Part shown: positions 36,313 to 44,453 of the stretch, piece by piece
Layout of the letters: the number at the start of each line of letters is the position of its first letter
How positions within the stretch are numbered: position 1 is the stretch's first letter
Assembly (NCBI RefSeq): GCF_050717515.1
Contig: NZ_JBOITL010000019.1
Span: 62,001-126,000 of the forward strand
DNA: 64,000 nt
DNA from: Clostridium_AD sp050717515
Lineage (GTDB): Bacteria > Bacillota > Clostridia > Clostridiales > Clostridiaceae
Direction: 5' to 3'
Notes under the pieces: model-generated
What the model was told of the DNA's origin: nothing
Database searches by the model: none
Seen by the model: the letters and a program-made list of their open reading frames with translations, nothing else
Translations under genes and position numbers: made by a program

Positions 36313-38634
36313 TTGGCTAGAAAAAAAACTAAAACTAAATCTAAAGTCGCGAGTAGTTCAGGTTCTGATAGTGAAATTTTTGGAATTATTTTAATAACAA
36401 TAGGCATATTAATTTTATTTAGTATCTTCTCTACCATGTTTTCAAGTTCTGATTCTATATCAGGTACTATAGGAGATTTTATTAACCATTTACTTTTTGC
36501 AATACTCGGGGTGGGTGCATACTTTTCGCCGTTTTTGATAATATTTATTGGAATATGCTCCATTCTTAAGAAAGGTAAGATAAACTTCAGTAAGAAGTTT
36601 TATGGAATAATATTTTTTATAATAAATACATTGCTATTTATACAAATGCTATCTTTTAATAAGTATTATGCTGAAGGAGAGTTTTTGCAGGGAATAAATA
36701 AAATATACAATTCAGAGCAGGTGCTGCATGGTGGGATTATTAGTTATTCAATTGATGTACCGTTGCATACATTATTTGGTGCTGTGGGAAGTTTTATAAT
36801 TTTTATTGGTATTTATGTTATATGTTTAACTTTAATATTAGAAATATCCTGGCATGACATCTATTTTAATCTAAAGGAGAAATTTATCACTGAAAAGACT
36901 AAAAAGATTAAGAAGAATAATGATAATAAGGAGTTATATATAGAGAATATTGATAAGCAAGAAGAAGTAATAGTACCAAATGAAGATAAAAATGACTTTA
37001 TTAAAGGCGTTAACAATAAAATTAAAATATTTGATTTTTTAAAGTCAAATGAAATTGCGTCAGAAGTGGAAATTGTAAATAAAGAAGAACCTGTTAGTTT
37101 TATTAAACAGGGCGATGCAGGCGAATCTAAAGAGAAGCATGTAGATAATTCTATTAAACAAGAAGTAGAACAAGAAATTCAATTAAATAGTGCACATTCA
37201 AAATCAAATTATAAATATGATTTTCCAACTGTAGATTTATTAAATGAAAATACTACTTCTAAAATGAATAAAAATGATAAAAAAGAATTGCTTAGTAGTG
37301 CGAATAAACTACAAGAGACCTTAAGTAGCTTTGGAGTTGAAGCAAAAGTTATTCAAGTTACAAAGGGACCTTCAGTGACAAGATTTGAGCTTCAACCAAA
37401 TGCTGGGGTTAAGGTTAGCAAAATTGTAAATTTAGCAGATGATATTGCATTGAATTTAGCTTCCTCTGGTGTAAGAATTGAAGCCCCTATACCTGGTAAG
37501 GCAGCGGTAGGAATTGAAGTGCCAAATAAAGAGTTAAGTGCAGTTTACCTAAGGGAGGTAATAGAGTCTAATGAATTTACAGCTACAAATAAAAATTTAT
37601 CCTTTAGTCTAGGAAAAGATATAGGAGGTAATTGTGTTGTTTCAGATTTAACGAAAATGCCTCATTTGTTGGTAGCAGGAGCTACAGGATCTGGAAAGAG
37701 TGTTTGTATAAATTCATTAATAATAAGTTTACTTTATAAATATTCTCCAGAGGAGGTTAAGCTTTTATTAATTGACCCTAAAGTAGTTGAACTAAATATT
37801 TATAATGGAATACCCCATCTATTGATACCGGTTGTAACAGATCCTAAAAAATCTGCAGGCGCTTTAAATTGGGCTGTAAATGAAATGACAAGAAGGTACA
37901 AGCTTTTCGCTGAAAACAATGTGCGCAGTATTGAAGGATATAATGAATTAGTTAATAAAGGTATTGCAGAAAATAAATTACCTTGGATAGTAATTATAAT
38001 TGATGAGCTTGCAGACCTTATGACGGTTTGTGCCAATGATGTAGAAGAATACATTGGAAGACTGGCACAAATGGCAAGAGCAGCTGGAATGCATTTAGTA
38101 ATTGCAACGCAAAGACCATCAGTTGATGTTATTACAGGGGTTATAAAGGCAAATATACCTTCAAGAATATCCTTTGCAGTTTCAAGTCAAATAGATTCTA
38201 GAACAATTTTAGATTCCGCTGGTGCAGAGAAATTGCTAGGTAAAGGCGATATGCTTTTTTATCCCGTAGGAGAGGCTAAACCATTTAGAATTCAAGGAGC
38301 TTTTGTATCAGAAGAAGAAGTTGAGCGAGTGGTTAATTTTATAAAAAGTCAGAACGCAGAATTAAATTATGAAAAAGAAATAATAGATGAAATAGAAGGT
38401 AATTCAAATAATAAAGATGAGGCTGAGGATATTGATGAATTATTAAATGAAGCAATTAAAATAGTAGTTGAAAATGATCAAGCTTCCACTTCCTTATTGC
38501 AACGCAAGCTAAAAATAGGGTATAATAGAGCAGCAAGAATTATAGAGCAAATGGAGGAACGTGGAATTATTTCAGGTAGAAATGGAAGTAAACCTAGAGA
38601 GATATTATTAAGCCAGAGTGAATTAAAAGATTAA
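36313..38634 (+). CDS. DNA translocase FtsK/SpoIIIE
   Basis: FtsK/SpoIIIE pumps chromosomal DNA through the division or sporulation septum. Four hydrophobic segments lie in the first 170 residues, then a variable charged linker to about residue 310, then the motor with Walker A AGATGSGKSVCIN and Walker B IVIIIDELADLM. The C-terminal winged-helix gamma domain (EDIDELLNEAIKIVVENDQASTSLLQRKLKIGYNRAARII) reads DNA orientation. The start is TTG at 36313 behind GGAGGTGAT. The position after tepA matches B. subtilis spoIIIE. Confidence 0.95.
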   Translation: MARKKTKTKSKVASSSGSDSEIFGIILITIGILILFSIFSTMFSSSDSISGTIGDFINHLLFAILGVGAYFSPFLIIFIGICSILKKGKINFSKKFYGIIFFIINTLLFIQMLSFNKYYAEGEFLQGINKIYNSEQVLHGGIISYSIDVPLHTLFGAVGSFIIFIGIYVICLTLILEISWHDIYFNLKEKFITEKTKKIKKNNDNKELYIENIDKQEEVIVPNEDKNDFIKGVNNKIKIFDFLKSNEIASEVEIVNKEEPVSFIKQGDAGESKEKHVDNSIKQEVEQEIQLNSAHSKSNYKYDFPTVDLLNENTTSKMNKNDKKELLSSANKLQETLSSFGVEAKVIQVTKGPSVTRFELQPNAGVKVSKIVNLADDIALNLASSGVRIEAPIPGKAAVGIEVPNKELSAVYLREVIESNEFTATNKNLSFSLGKDIGGNCVVSDLTKMPHLLVAGATGSGKSVCINSLIISLLYKYSPEEVKLLLIDPKVVELNIYNGIPHLLIPVVTDPKKSAGALNWAVNEMTRRYKLFAENNVRSIEGYNELVNKGIAENKLPWIVIIIDELADLMTVCANDVEEYIGRLAQMARAAGMHLVIATQRPSVDVITGVIKANIPSRISFAVSSQIDSRTILDSAGAEKLLGKGDMLFYPVGEAKPFRIQGAFVSEEEVERVVNFIKSQNAELNYEKEIIDEIEGNSNNKDEAEDIDELLNEAIKIVVENDQASTSLLQRKLKIGYNRAARIIEQMEERGIISGRNGSKPREILLSQSELKD

Positions 38635-38823
38635 TAATATAAATTTCTGTAAGAAAAATTGCAAATACCCTTGTTTAATTTGTAAATCACATTTACAATA
38701 ATTTATGTATACAAATGTAGGAGAATAATAATTAATAACTATTATTTACTTATAAAACCAAACAAGGAAGATAACAGTTAATAAATGTTATCTAAACAGG
38801 TAGATAAACAAGGAGGATGACCC

Positions 38824-40161
38824 GTGGAAAAATTAAAAGTTGGAGTTATAAATTTAGGTTGCGATAAAAATAGAATTGATAGTGAGATTATAATAGGTAG
38901 TTTAAGTGAAAAATATGAAATTACCACTGATCCTAAACTTGCAAATATAATTTTAGTGAATACTTGTGGATTTATAGAATCTTCGAAACAAGAATCAATA
39001 GACACTATTTTAGAAATGTCAAAATACAAAGACAAATACAAGTGTACGGTTTTAATTGCAACGGGGTGCCTTACTCAGCGTTATGGAGCTGAACTGCTTG
39101 AACTTATGCCAGAGCTTGATATAATGCTTGGTGTCAACGATTATAATAAGTTACTCTGTAGTATAGAAGAGGTGCTTTCTAAAAATATTAAAGTACAACA
39201 TACTAGTTATAGTGATGAAAATATTAATGAAGGTCAAAGAGTATTAACCACAGGAACTTATACAGCTTTTGTTAGAATATCAGAGGGCTGTGATAATGCT
39301 TGTGCATATTGTGCAATACCAAACATTAGAGGTAAATATAGAAGCAGAAAGATGGAAAACATAGTACAAGAGGTTAAGGACTTAAGCCAACATGGCTGCA
39401 AAGAAATTATTTTAGTAGCTCAAGATACTACTAGATATGGTATTGATTTGTACGGTGAAAAAACCTTGCACAAGTTGATAAGGGAAATTTCTGAAATAAG
39501 TGAAATTGAATGGATTAGAGTACTTTACTGTTATGCAGAAGAAATGACGGATGAAATTATAAATGAAATATCAATAAACCATAAAGTATGTAAATATGTA
39601 GATATACCAATTCAACATATAAGTGATGATATTCTTAAATCCATGAGAAGAAAAGGAAGAAAGAGTATTATAACAGAAAACATAAACAAGATGAGAAAAA
39701 ATATTGCTGGAGTAAATCTTAGAACTACACTTATTGTTGGATTTCCAGGTGAAACAGAATCAGATTTTCAGCAGCTAAAACAATTTATTAAAGAAACTAA
39801 ATTTGATAAATTAGGGGTATTTAAGTACTCAATGGAAGAGGGTACTGCCGCTGCAGAAATGGAAAATCAAATTTCAGAAGATATAAAAGTAAAACGTGAA
39901 GAAGAACTGATGTTAATACAACAAAGTATATCCAAAGAACTAAATAGTAAAAAGATAGGGAAAATATACAAGGTTTTAATAGAAGGAGTTAATGATAAAT
40001 CACATTTTGGAAGAAATTATGAAATGGCACCAGAAGTTGATGGAACTATTTTCTTTGAATCTGATGTGATTTATAAAAAGGGAGAATTTGTTAATGTTAA
40101 GGTGACCAAAGCTTTAGAATACGATTTAATAGGAGTTGTGTGCTATGAATCTTGCGAATAA
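38824..40161 (+). CDS. rimO: Ribosomal protein S12 methylthiotransferase RimO
   Basis: RimO is a radical-SAM enzyme that adds a methylthio group to an aspartate of S12. The N-terminal MTTase domain (VGVINLGCDKNRIDSEIIIG) is followed by the CxxxCxxC cluster in GCDNACAYCAIPNIRGKYRSR and a C-terminal TRAM domain. RimO rather than MiaB is favoured by the GCDKNRIDSE start. The start is GTG at 38824 with AAGGAGGATG. The 3' end overlaps pgsA by 17 nt. Confidence 0.94.
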   Translation: MEKLKVGVINLGCDKNRIDSEIIIGSLSEKYEITTDPKLANIILVNTCGFIESSKQESIDTILEMSKYKDKYKCTVLIATGCLTQRYGAELLELMPELDIMLGVNDYNKLLCSIEEVLSKNIKVQHTSYSDENINEGQRVLTTGTYTAFVRISEGCDNACAYCAIPNIRGKYRSRKMENIVQEVKDLSQHGCKEIILVAQDTTRYGIDLYGEKTLHKLIREISEISEIEWIRVLYCYAEEMTDEIINEISINHKVCKYVDIPIQHISDDILKSMRRKGRKSIITENINKMRKNIAGVNLRTTLIVGFPGETESDFQQLKQFIKETKFDKLGVFKYSMEEGTAAAEMENQISEDIKVKREEELMLIQQSISKELNSKKIGKIYKVLIEGVNDKSHFGRNYEMAPEVDGTIFFESDVIYKKGEFVNVKVTKALEYDLIGVVCYESCE

Positions 40162-40690
40162 ACTTACAATGATCCGAATTTTTCTAGTTCCTATATTTTT
40201 AATATTTATGGCATCTAAAGACATACCTTATGGGAGAGAAGTGGCTACCATTATTTTCATAATAGCTTCTCTTACAGACAAATTAGATGGCTATATAGCT
40301 AGGAGCAGAAACCAAATAACTAATTTTGGTAAATTTATGGATCCCCTAGCTGATAAACTCTTAGTAACTGCGGCACTTGTTTGCTTGGTAGAACTTCAAA
40401 TTGTGCATAGTTGGGTAGCTATGATTATAATTGCTAGAGAATTTGCAGTTTCAGGACTTAGAACAATAGCGGCCTCAGAAGGAAAAGTAATTGCAGCTAG
40501 CTGGTGGGGTAAAATAAAAACTGTTATTCAAATAGTAGCTATAATTACAGCATTATTAAATTTGTCTTATGTAAATCCAATTTTAAATGTGTTAACTAAT
40601 ATATTTATGGCTGCTGCAGTGATTATTACAATAATATCAGGTGTTGATTATTTTGTTAAAAATAAAGGAGCAATTAGAATTGATAAGTGA
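40145..40690 (+). CDS. pgsA: CDP-diacylglycerol-glycerol-3-phosphate phosphatidyltransferase
   Basis: PgsA makes phosphatidylglycerol phosphate from CDP-diacylglycerol. The CDP-alcohol phosphotransferase signature is complete: DKLDGYIARSRNQITNFGKFMDPLADKL. There are about four to five membrane helices in 181 residues. AGGAG (40131-40135) inside rimO fits the ATG at 40145, nested in the rimO end, which suggests translational coupling. Confidence 0.95.
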   Translation: MNLANKLTMIRIFLVPIFLIFMASKDIPYGREVATIIFIIASLTDKLDGYIARSRNQITNFGKFMDPLADKLLVTAALVCLVELQIVHSWVAMIIIAREFAVSGLRTIAASEGKVIAASWWGKIKTVIQIVAIITALLNLSYVNPILNVLTNIFMAAAVIITIISGVDYFVKNKGAIRIDK

Positions 40691-40783
40691 TTAATTTAGT
40701 ATAGTTTGTTAATAATACAAATAATGAGGTTCTTATTATAATATTCCAATTGGAGGAAAAAGTGGTAACTTTTATTTTGTATG

Positions 40784-40812
40784 TTGACCATGCAAAACAA
40801 ATAGTGTATACT
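40784..40812 (+). promoter_or_regulatory. Promoter of recA
   Basis: TTGACC (40784-40789), 17-nt spacer, TATACT (40807-40812). It is one of the strongest promoter matches in the window, with the LexA box just downstream over the start site. Confidence 0.75.
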
Positions 40813-40819
40813 TAGTATA

Positions 40820-40831
40820 GAACAAATGTTC
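40820..40831. promoter_or_regulatory. LexA (Cheo) box at recA
   Basis: GAACAAATGTTC matches the gram-positive SOS operator GAACN4GTTC. It lies 7 nt downstream of the -10 element, over the predicted transcription start, where LexA would block initiation. Confidence 0.85.
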
Positions 40832-40867
40832 GCAATGAAAAGGATGGTGAACCCTAAGGGGAAATAT

Positions 40868-41929
40868 ATGAATAATGAAAAATTAAAAGCACTAGAAGCA
40901 GCTATGGGTCAAATAGAGAAACAATTCGGTAAAGGTTCAATAATGAAACTGGGAGATAATAGTACTTTAAATGTAGATGCTATTTCTACTGGTTGTTTAG
41001 GACTAGATATAGGGCTAGGTATAGGTGGTGTGCCTAGAGGAAGAATGATTGAAATTTTTGGACCAGAATCTTCAGGTAAAACTACAGTTGCACTACATAT
41101 AGTTGCAGAAGCACAGAAAGAAGGCGGCACAGCTGCATTTATTGATGTAGAGCATGCACTAGATCCTATTTATGCTAAATCACTAGGAATTAATATAGAT
41201 GATTTAATAGTTTCACAACCAGACACCGGTGAGCAGGCTTTAGAGATTACAGAAGCCTTAGTTCGTTCAGGGGCTATAGATGTTATTGTTGTGGATTCAG
41301 TAGCGGCATTGGTGCCTAAAGCTGAAATTGAAGGGGAAATGGGAGACTCTCATATAGGACTGCAAGCAAGACTTATGTCACAAGCACTAAGAAAACTTGC
41401 TGGATCTATAAATAAATCAAAATGTGTTCTTGTGTTTATAAACCAATTACGAGAAAAAGTTGGAGTAATGTTTGGAAACCCAGAAGTAACTCCTGGCGGT
41501 AGAGCATTAAAATTTTATGCTTCTGTTAGAATAGATATCAGAAGAATAGATACAATTAAACAAGGTGATCAATTTATGGGTAATAGAACAAGAATAAAAA
41601 TAGTTAAAAATAAAGTTGCCCCTCCATTTAAACAAGCTGAATTTGATATTATGTACGGTGAAGGTATGTCTCGCGAGGGTGATGTTTTAGATATAGGAGT
41701 TAAAGAAGAAATTGTACAAAAAAGTGGAGCATGGTTTGCCTATGGAGATATACGTCTTGGTCAAGGAAGAGAAAATGCAAAACAATACTTTAAAGATAAT
41801 GCTATGGTAATGTTCGAAATAGAAAATAAAATCAGGGAAAAATATAATTTGCCATTAGCAAAAGCTCCAGTAATTGATAAAAAAGAAGCAAAACAAGCAA
41901 AAGAAATAAAGGAAGTAAAAGAAATATAA
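40868..41929 (+). CDS. recA: Recombinase RecA
   Basis: RecA forms filaments on single-stranded DNA, drives strand exchange and activates LexA self-cleavage. Walker A is GPESSGKTT, and IDVEHALDPIYAK, VIVVDSVAALVPKAEIEGEMGDSH and VFINQLREKVGVMFGNPE are all present. AAGGGG (40856-40861) sets the ATG at 40868, giving 353 residues; upstream in-frame ATGs fall in the leader or operator. The C-terminus is short and lysine/glutamate-rich. It is under a LexA box. Confidence 0.97.
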   Translation: MNNEKLKALEAAMGQIEKQFGKGSIMKLGDNSTLNVDAISTGCLGLDIGLGIGGVPRGRMIEIFGPESSGKTTVALHIVAEAQKEGGTAAFIDVEHALDPIYAKSLGINIDDLIVSQPDTGEQALEITEALVRSGAIDVIVVDSVAALVPKAEIEGEMGDSHIGLQARLMSQALRKLAGSINKSKCVLVFINQLREKVGVMFGNPEVTPGGRALKFYASVRIDIRRIDTIKQGDQFMGNRTRIKIVKNKVAPPFKQAEFDIMYGEGMSREGDVLDIGVKEEIVQKSGAWFAYGDIRLGQGRENAKQYFKDNAMVMFEIENKIREKYNLPLAKAPVIDKKEAKQAKEIKEVKEI

Positions 41930-41954
41930 AAGCAAGTGGCTACTTGCTTTTTTC
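41928..41954 (+). terminator. Terminator after recA
   Basis: AAAAGCAAGT (41928-41937) pairs with ACTTGCTTTT (41942-41951), loop GGCT, followed by more T. The stem begins inside the recA stop codon. Confidence 0.85.
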
Positions 41955-42295
41955 TTTAATTAATTGTTCAATGATTAAATTTTATATGCTATTGTAATTT
42001 AAATGGTATATTTTAAGTGTAACTGTGGAATATTATTACTATAATAATGTGTAGTATATGCTTTTTAAGGTGTAACATATTATGGGTTAGCATAATTATT
42101 GTATAATAGTAAAAGCAAAATAACTTATTTAAATGTTAAAATCTTGACATTAATTGAAAAGTAATATAAAATAAATACAAATACTGGTTTAGCATATTCA
42201 AATTGCTACCAATTGAATAAATATTACACCTTCTCTAGCTTTCATGTTTACTCTTAAATAGACTCGAAAATAAGCAAAGGAGGTGTTGATAATCG
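41955..42295 (+). other. Gap between recA and rny
   Basis: This stretch of about 340 bp holds the rny promoter at 42144-42172 and otherwise only AT-rich sequence. No reading frame with a ribosome binding site, no tRNA and no strong hairpin was seen. Confidence 0.6.
42144..42172 (+). promoter_or_regulatory. Promoter of rny
   Basis: A perfect TTGACA (42144-42149), 17-nt spacer and TAAAAT (42167-42172). It leaves a leader of about 115 nt. Confidence 0.65.
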
Positions 42296-43849
42296 ATGGA
42301 TACTAATAGTCGAATGATCTTAATAGTTTGTGCTATTTTGGTTGTTGTTTTAGTAGGTATTTTTGTTGTAATTTATACTAGAAAAAATATATCTCAAGCA
42401 AATATTTCTATGGCAGAAAAAGAAGCTAAAAAAATTCTTGATGAAAGTTCAAAAGAAGCTGAAACAAAAAAGAAAGAAGCTATCTTAGAAGCCAAAGAAG
42501 AAGTTCACAGACTTAGAACCGATTTAGAAAAAGAATCAAGAGAAAGACGTAATGAAGTTCAAAGGTTAGAAAGAAGAAATATCCAAAGAGAAGAATCTTT
42601 AGATAAAAAAAGTGATGTGCTGGAGAGAAAAGAAGAAAATCTTAATAAAAAACAACAAGAAATTGAGATGTTAGAAGCAAGTGTTCAAGATTTATACACA
42701 AAACAAAGGGAAGAATTAGAAAGATTATCAGGTTTAACAGCCGATGAAGCAAAACAAGTTTTATTAGATGAAATTAAAAAAGAAATTAAACATGATGCTG
42801 CAATTATGATTAAAGAAATTGAAACTAAGGCAAAAGAAGAAGCCGATAAAAAAGCACGAGAAATCATTACTTATGCTATACAAAGATGCGCAGCTGATCA
42901 TGTTGCAGAAACAACAGTTCATGTAGTTTCGCTTCCTAATGATGAGATGAAGGGAAGAATAATAGGTAGAGAGGGTAGAAATATTCGAACTCTAGAAACA
43001 CTTACAGGCGTTGATCTAATAATAGATGATACACCTGAAGCAGTAATTCTTTCAGCATTTGATCCTATAAGGCGTGAAGTTGCTAGAATAGCACTTGAGA
43101 AGCTAATAGTGGATGGAAGAATTCATCCTGCTAGAATTGAAGAAATGGTAGAAAAAGCTAAAAAAGAGGTTGATAGTGATATAAGAGAAGAAGGAGAACA
43201 AGCAACTTTTGAAACAGGAGTGCATGGTCTTCATTCAGAAATTATTAGACTACTTGGAAGGCTTAAATACAGAACTAGTTATGGTCAAAATGTATTAAAG
43301 CATTCTATTGAAGTTTCATATTTAGCTGGGCTTATGGCCTCTGAACTGGGAATTGATCCAACGCTTGCTAAAAGGTGTGGACTACTTCATGATATAGGTA
43401 AAGCTGTAGACCATGAAGTTGAAGGACCACATGCACTTATAGGCGCAGAGATAGCAAAGAAACACCACGAATCAGCTATTGTAGTAAATGCTATTGCAGC
43501 GCATCACGGTGATGTTGAACTGCAGTCTCTTGAAGCAATATTAGTTCAAGCAGCGGATGCTATATCAGCTGCAAGACCAGGTGCAAGAAGAGAAACTTTG
43601 GAAGCTTATATTAAAAGGCTAGAAAAATTAGAAGAAATCGCAAATTCTTATGATGGCGTAGAAAAATCATATGCTATTCAAGCTGGAAGAGAAGTTCGAA
43701 TTATGATTAAACCAGAAATAATTGATGATGCAGGAGCTGTTGAATTGGCAAGAAATCTAGTTAAAAGAATTGAAAATGAACTAGAATATCCAGGTCAAAT
43801 TAAAGTAAATGTAATAAGAGAAACAAGGGCTATTGATTATGCTAAATAA
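42296..43849 (+). CDS. rny: Ribonuclease Y
   Basis: RNase Y is the membrane-bound endoribonuclease that starts mRNA decay in Firmicutes. The order is an N-terminal membrane helix (MILIVCAILVVVLVGIFVVIY), a long charged coiled coil to about residue 200, a KH domain (MKGRIIGREGRNIRTLETLTGVDLIIDDTPE) and an HD domain with the metal site LLHDIGKAVDHEVEGPHA. The 517 residues are typical. GGAGGTG sits about 10 nt before the ATG. Confidence 0.97.
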   Translation: MDTNSRMILIVCAILVVVLVGIFVVIYTRKNISQANISMAEKEAKKILDESSKEAETKKKEAILEAKEEVHRLRTDLEKESRERRNEVQRLERRNIQREESLDKKSDVLERKEENLNKKQQEIEMLEASVQDLYTKQREELERLSGLTADEAKQVLLDEIKKEIKHDAAIMIKEIETKAKEEADKKAREIITYAIQRCAADHVAETTVHVVSLPNDEMKGRIIGREGRNIRTLETLTGVDLIIDDTPEAVILSAFDPIRREVARIALEKLIVDGRIHPARIEEMVEKAKKEVDSDIREEGEQATFETGVHGLHSEIIRLLGRLKYRTSYGQNVLKHSIEVSYLAGLMASELGIDPTLAKRCGLLHDIGKAVDHEVEGPHALIGAEIAKKHHESAIVVNAIAAHHGDVELQSLEAILVQAADAISAARPGARRETLEAYIKRLEKLEEIANSYDGVEKSYAIQAGREVRIMIKPEIIDDAGAVELARNLVKRIENELEYPGQIKVNVIRETRAIDYAK

Positions 43850-43863
43850 ACCAATATAATATT

Positions 43864-43913
43864 AAATCCTCTTAAAATTTAGAGAAATTCCAAAATTTAA
43901 GAGGATTTTTTTT
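43864..43913 (+). terminator. Terminator after rny
   Basis: AAATCCTCTTAAA (43864-43876) pairs perfectly with 43896-43908, and eight T follow. Its right arm overlaps the spoVS sigma-H promoter. Confidence 0.85.
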
Positions 43914-43928
43914 ATGTTTGTAGAATAA
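43900..43928 (+). promoter_or_regulatory. Sigma-H type promoter of spoVS
   Basis: The bases AGAGGATTT (43900-43908), 11 nt and GTAGAATAA (43920-43928) match the sigma-H consensus RnAGGAWWW-N11/12-RnnGAATWW at every defined position. spoVS of B. subtilis is known to be transcribed by sigma-H, which makes this assignment credible. Confidence 0.7.
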
Positions 43929-43968
43929 TACAAATATAGCAATTAAATGTACTAATAGGAGGTTTATT

Positions 43969-44229
43969 ATGGAAGTATTAAAAGTTTCAGCAAAATCTAG
44001 CCCAAATTCAGTAGCAGGAGCCTTAGCGGGAGTACTAAGAGAAAAAGGAGCAGCAGAACTTCAAGCAATAGGTGCTGGTGCAATTAATCAAGCAGTTAAG
44101 GCTATTGCTATAGCAAGAGGCTTTGTTGCACCTAGTGGTGTTGATTTGGTTTGTATACCTGCATTTACAGATGTAATAATAGAAGGCGAAGAAAGAACTG
44201 CAATTAAATTAATAGTTCAACCTAGATAA
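43969..44229 (+). CDS. spoVS: Stage V sporulation protein S
   Basis: SpoVS is a small Alba-like protein required at a late stage of sporulation and septation control. The 86-residue sequence is nearly invariant across spore formers: MEVLKVSAKSSPNSVAGALA, LQAIGAGAINQAVKAIAIARGFVAPSG. AGGAGG lies before the ATG. It has its own terminator and a sigma-H type promoter, so it is likely monocistronic. Its position after rny matches B. subtilis. Confidence 0.97.
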   Translation: MEVLKVSAKSSPNSVAGALAGVLREKGAAELQAIGAGAINQAVKAIAIARGFVAPSGVDLVCIPAFTDVIIEGEERTAIKLIVQPR

Positions 44230-44238
44230 TAGATATAC

Positions 44239-44271
44239 AAAGGGCTTGTGGTACAGGCTCTTTATTTTTTT
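44239..44271 (+). terminator. Terminator after spoVS
   Basis: An 11-bp stem with two G-U pairs (44239-44249 with 44253-44263) is followed by ATTTTTTT. Confidence 0.8.
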
Positions 44272-44307
44272 AGAAATTTGCACACTATTTAGAGTGAATT
44301 TGAACTA

Positions 44308-44336
44308 TTTACATTACAAAAGAAAAATGCTATATT
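44308..44336 (+). promoter_or_regulatory. Promoter of the aminotransferase gene
   Basis: TTTACA (44308-44313), 17-nt spacer and TATATT (44331-44336). The start is predicted near 44343. Confidence 0.6.
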
Positions 44337-44345
44337 AGTAGTATA

Positions 44346-44390
44346 TGAATTATATCCTTCATTTTGCTTGTAAATGAAGGTAATAATTCA
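44346..44390 (+). promoter_or_regulatory. Stem-loop at the 5' end of the aminotransferase mRNA
   Basis: TGAATTAT (44346-44353) pairs with ATAATTCA (44383-44390). After a 2x2 internal loop, CCTTCATTT (44356-44364) pairs with AAATGAAGG (44372-44380). It begins within a few nt of the predicted start site and has no U-tract, so it is more likely a 5' stabilising stem or regulatory fold than a terminator. Confidence 0.55.
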
Positions 44391-44453
44391 ATTATCTAAT
44401 TTAAATCAAATTCATGCAAAAATATACAAAAATATATGCGTTGGGGGTAAAAA

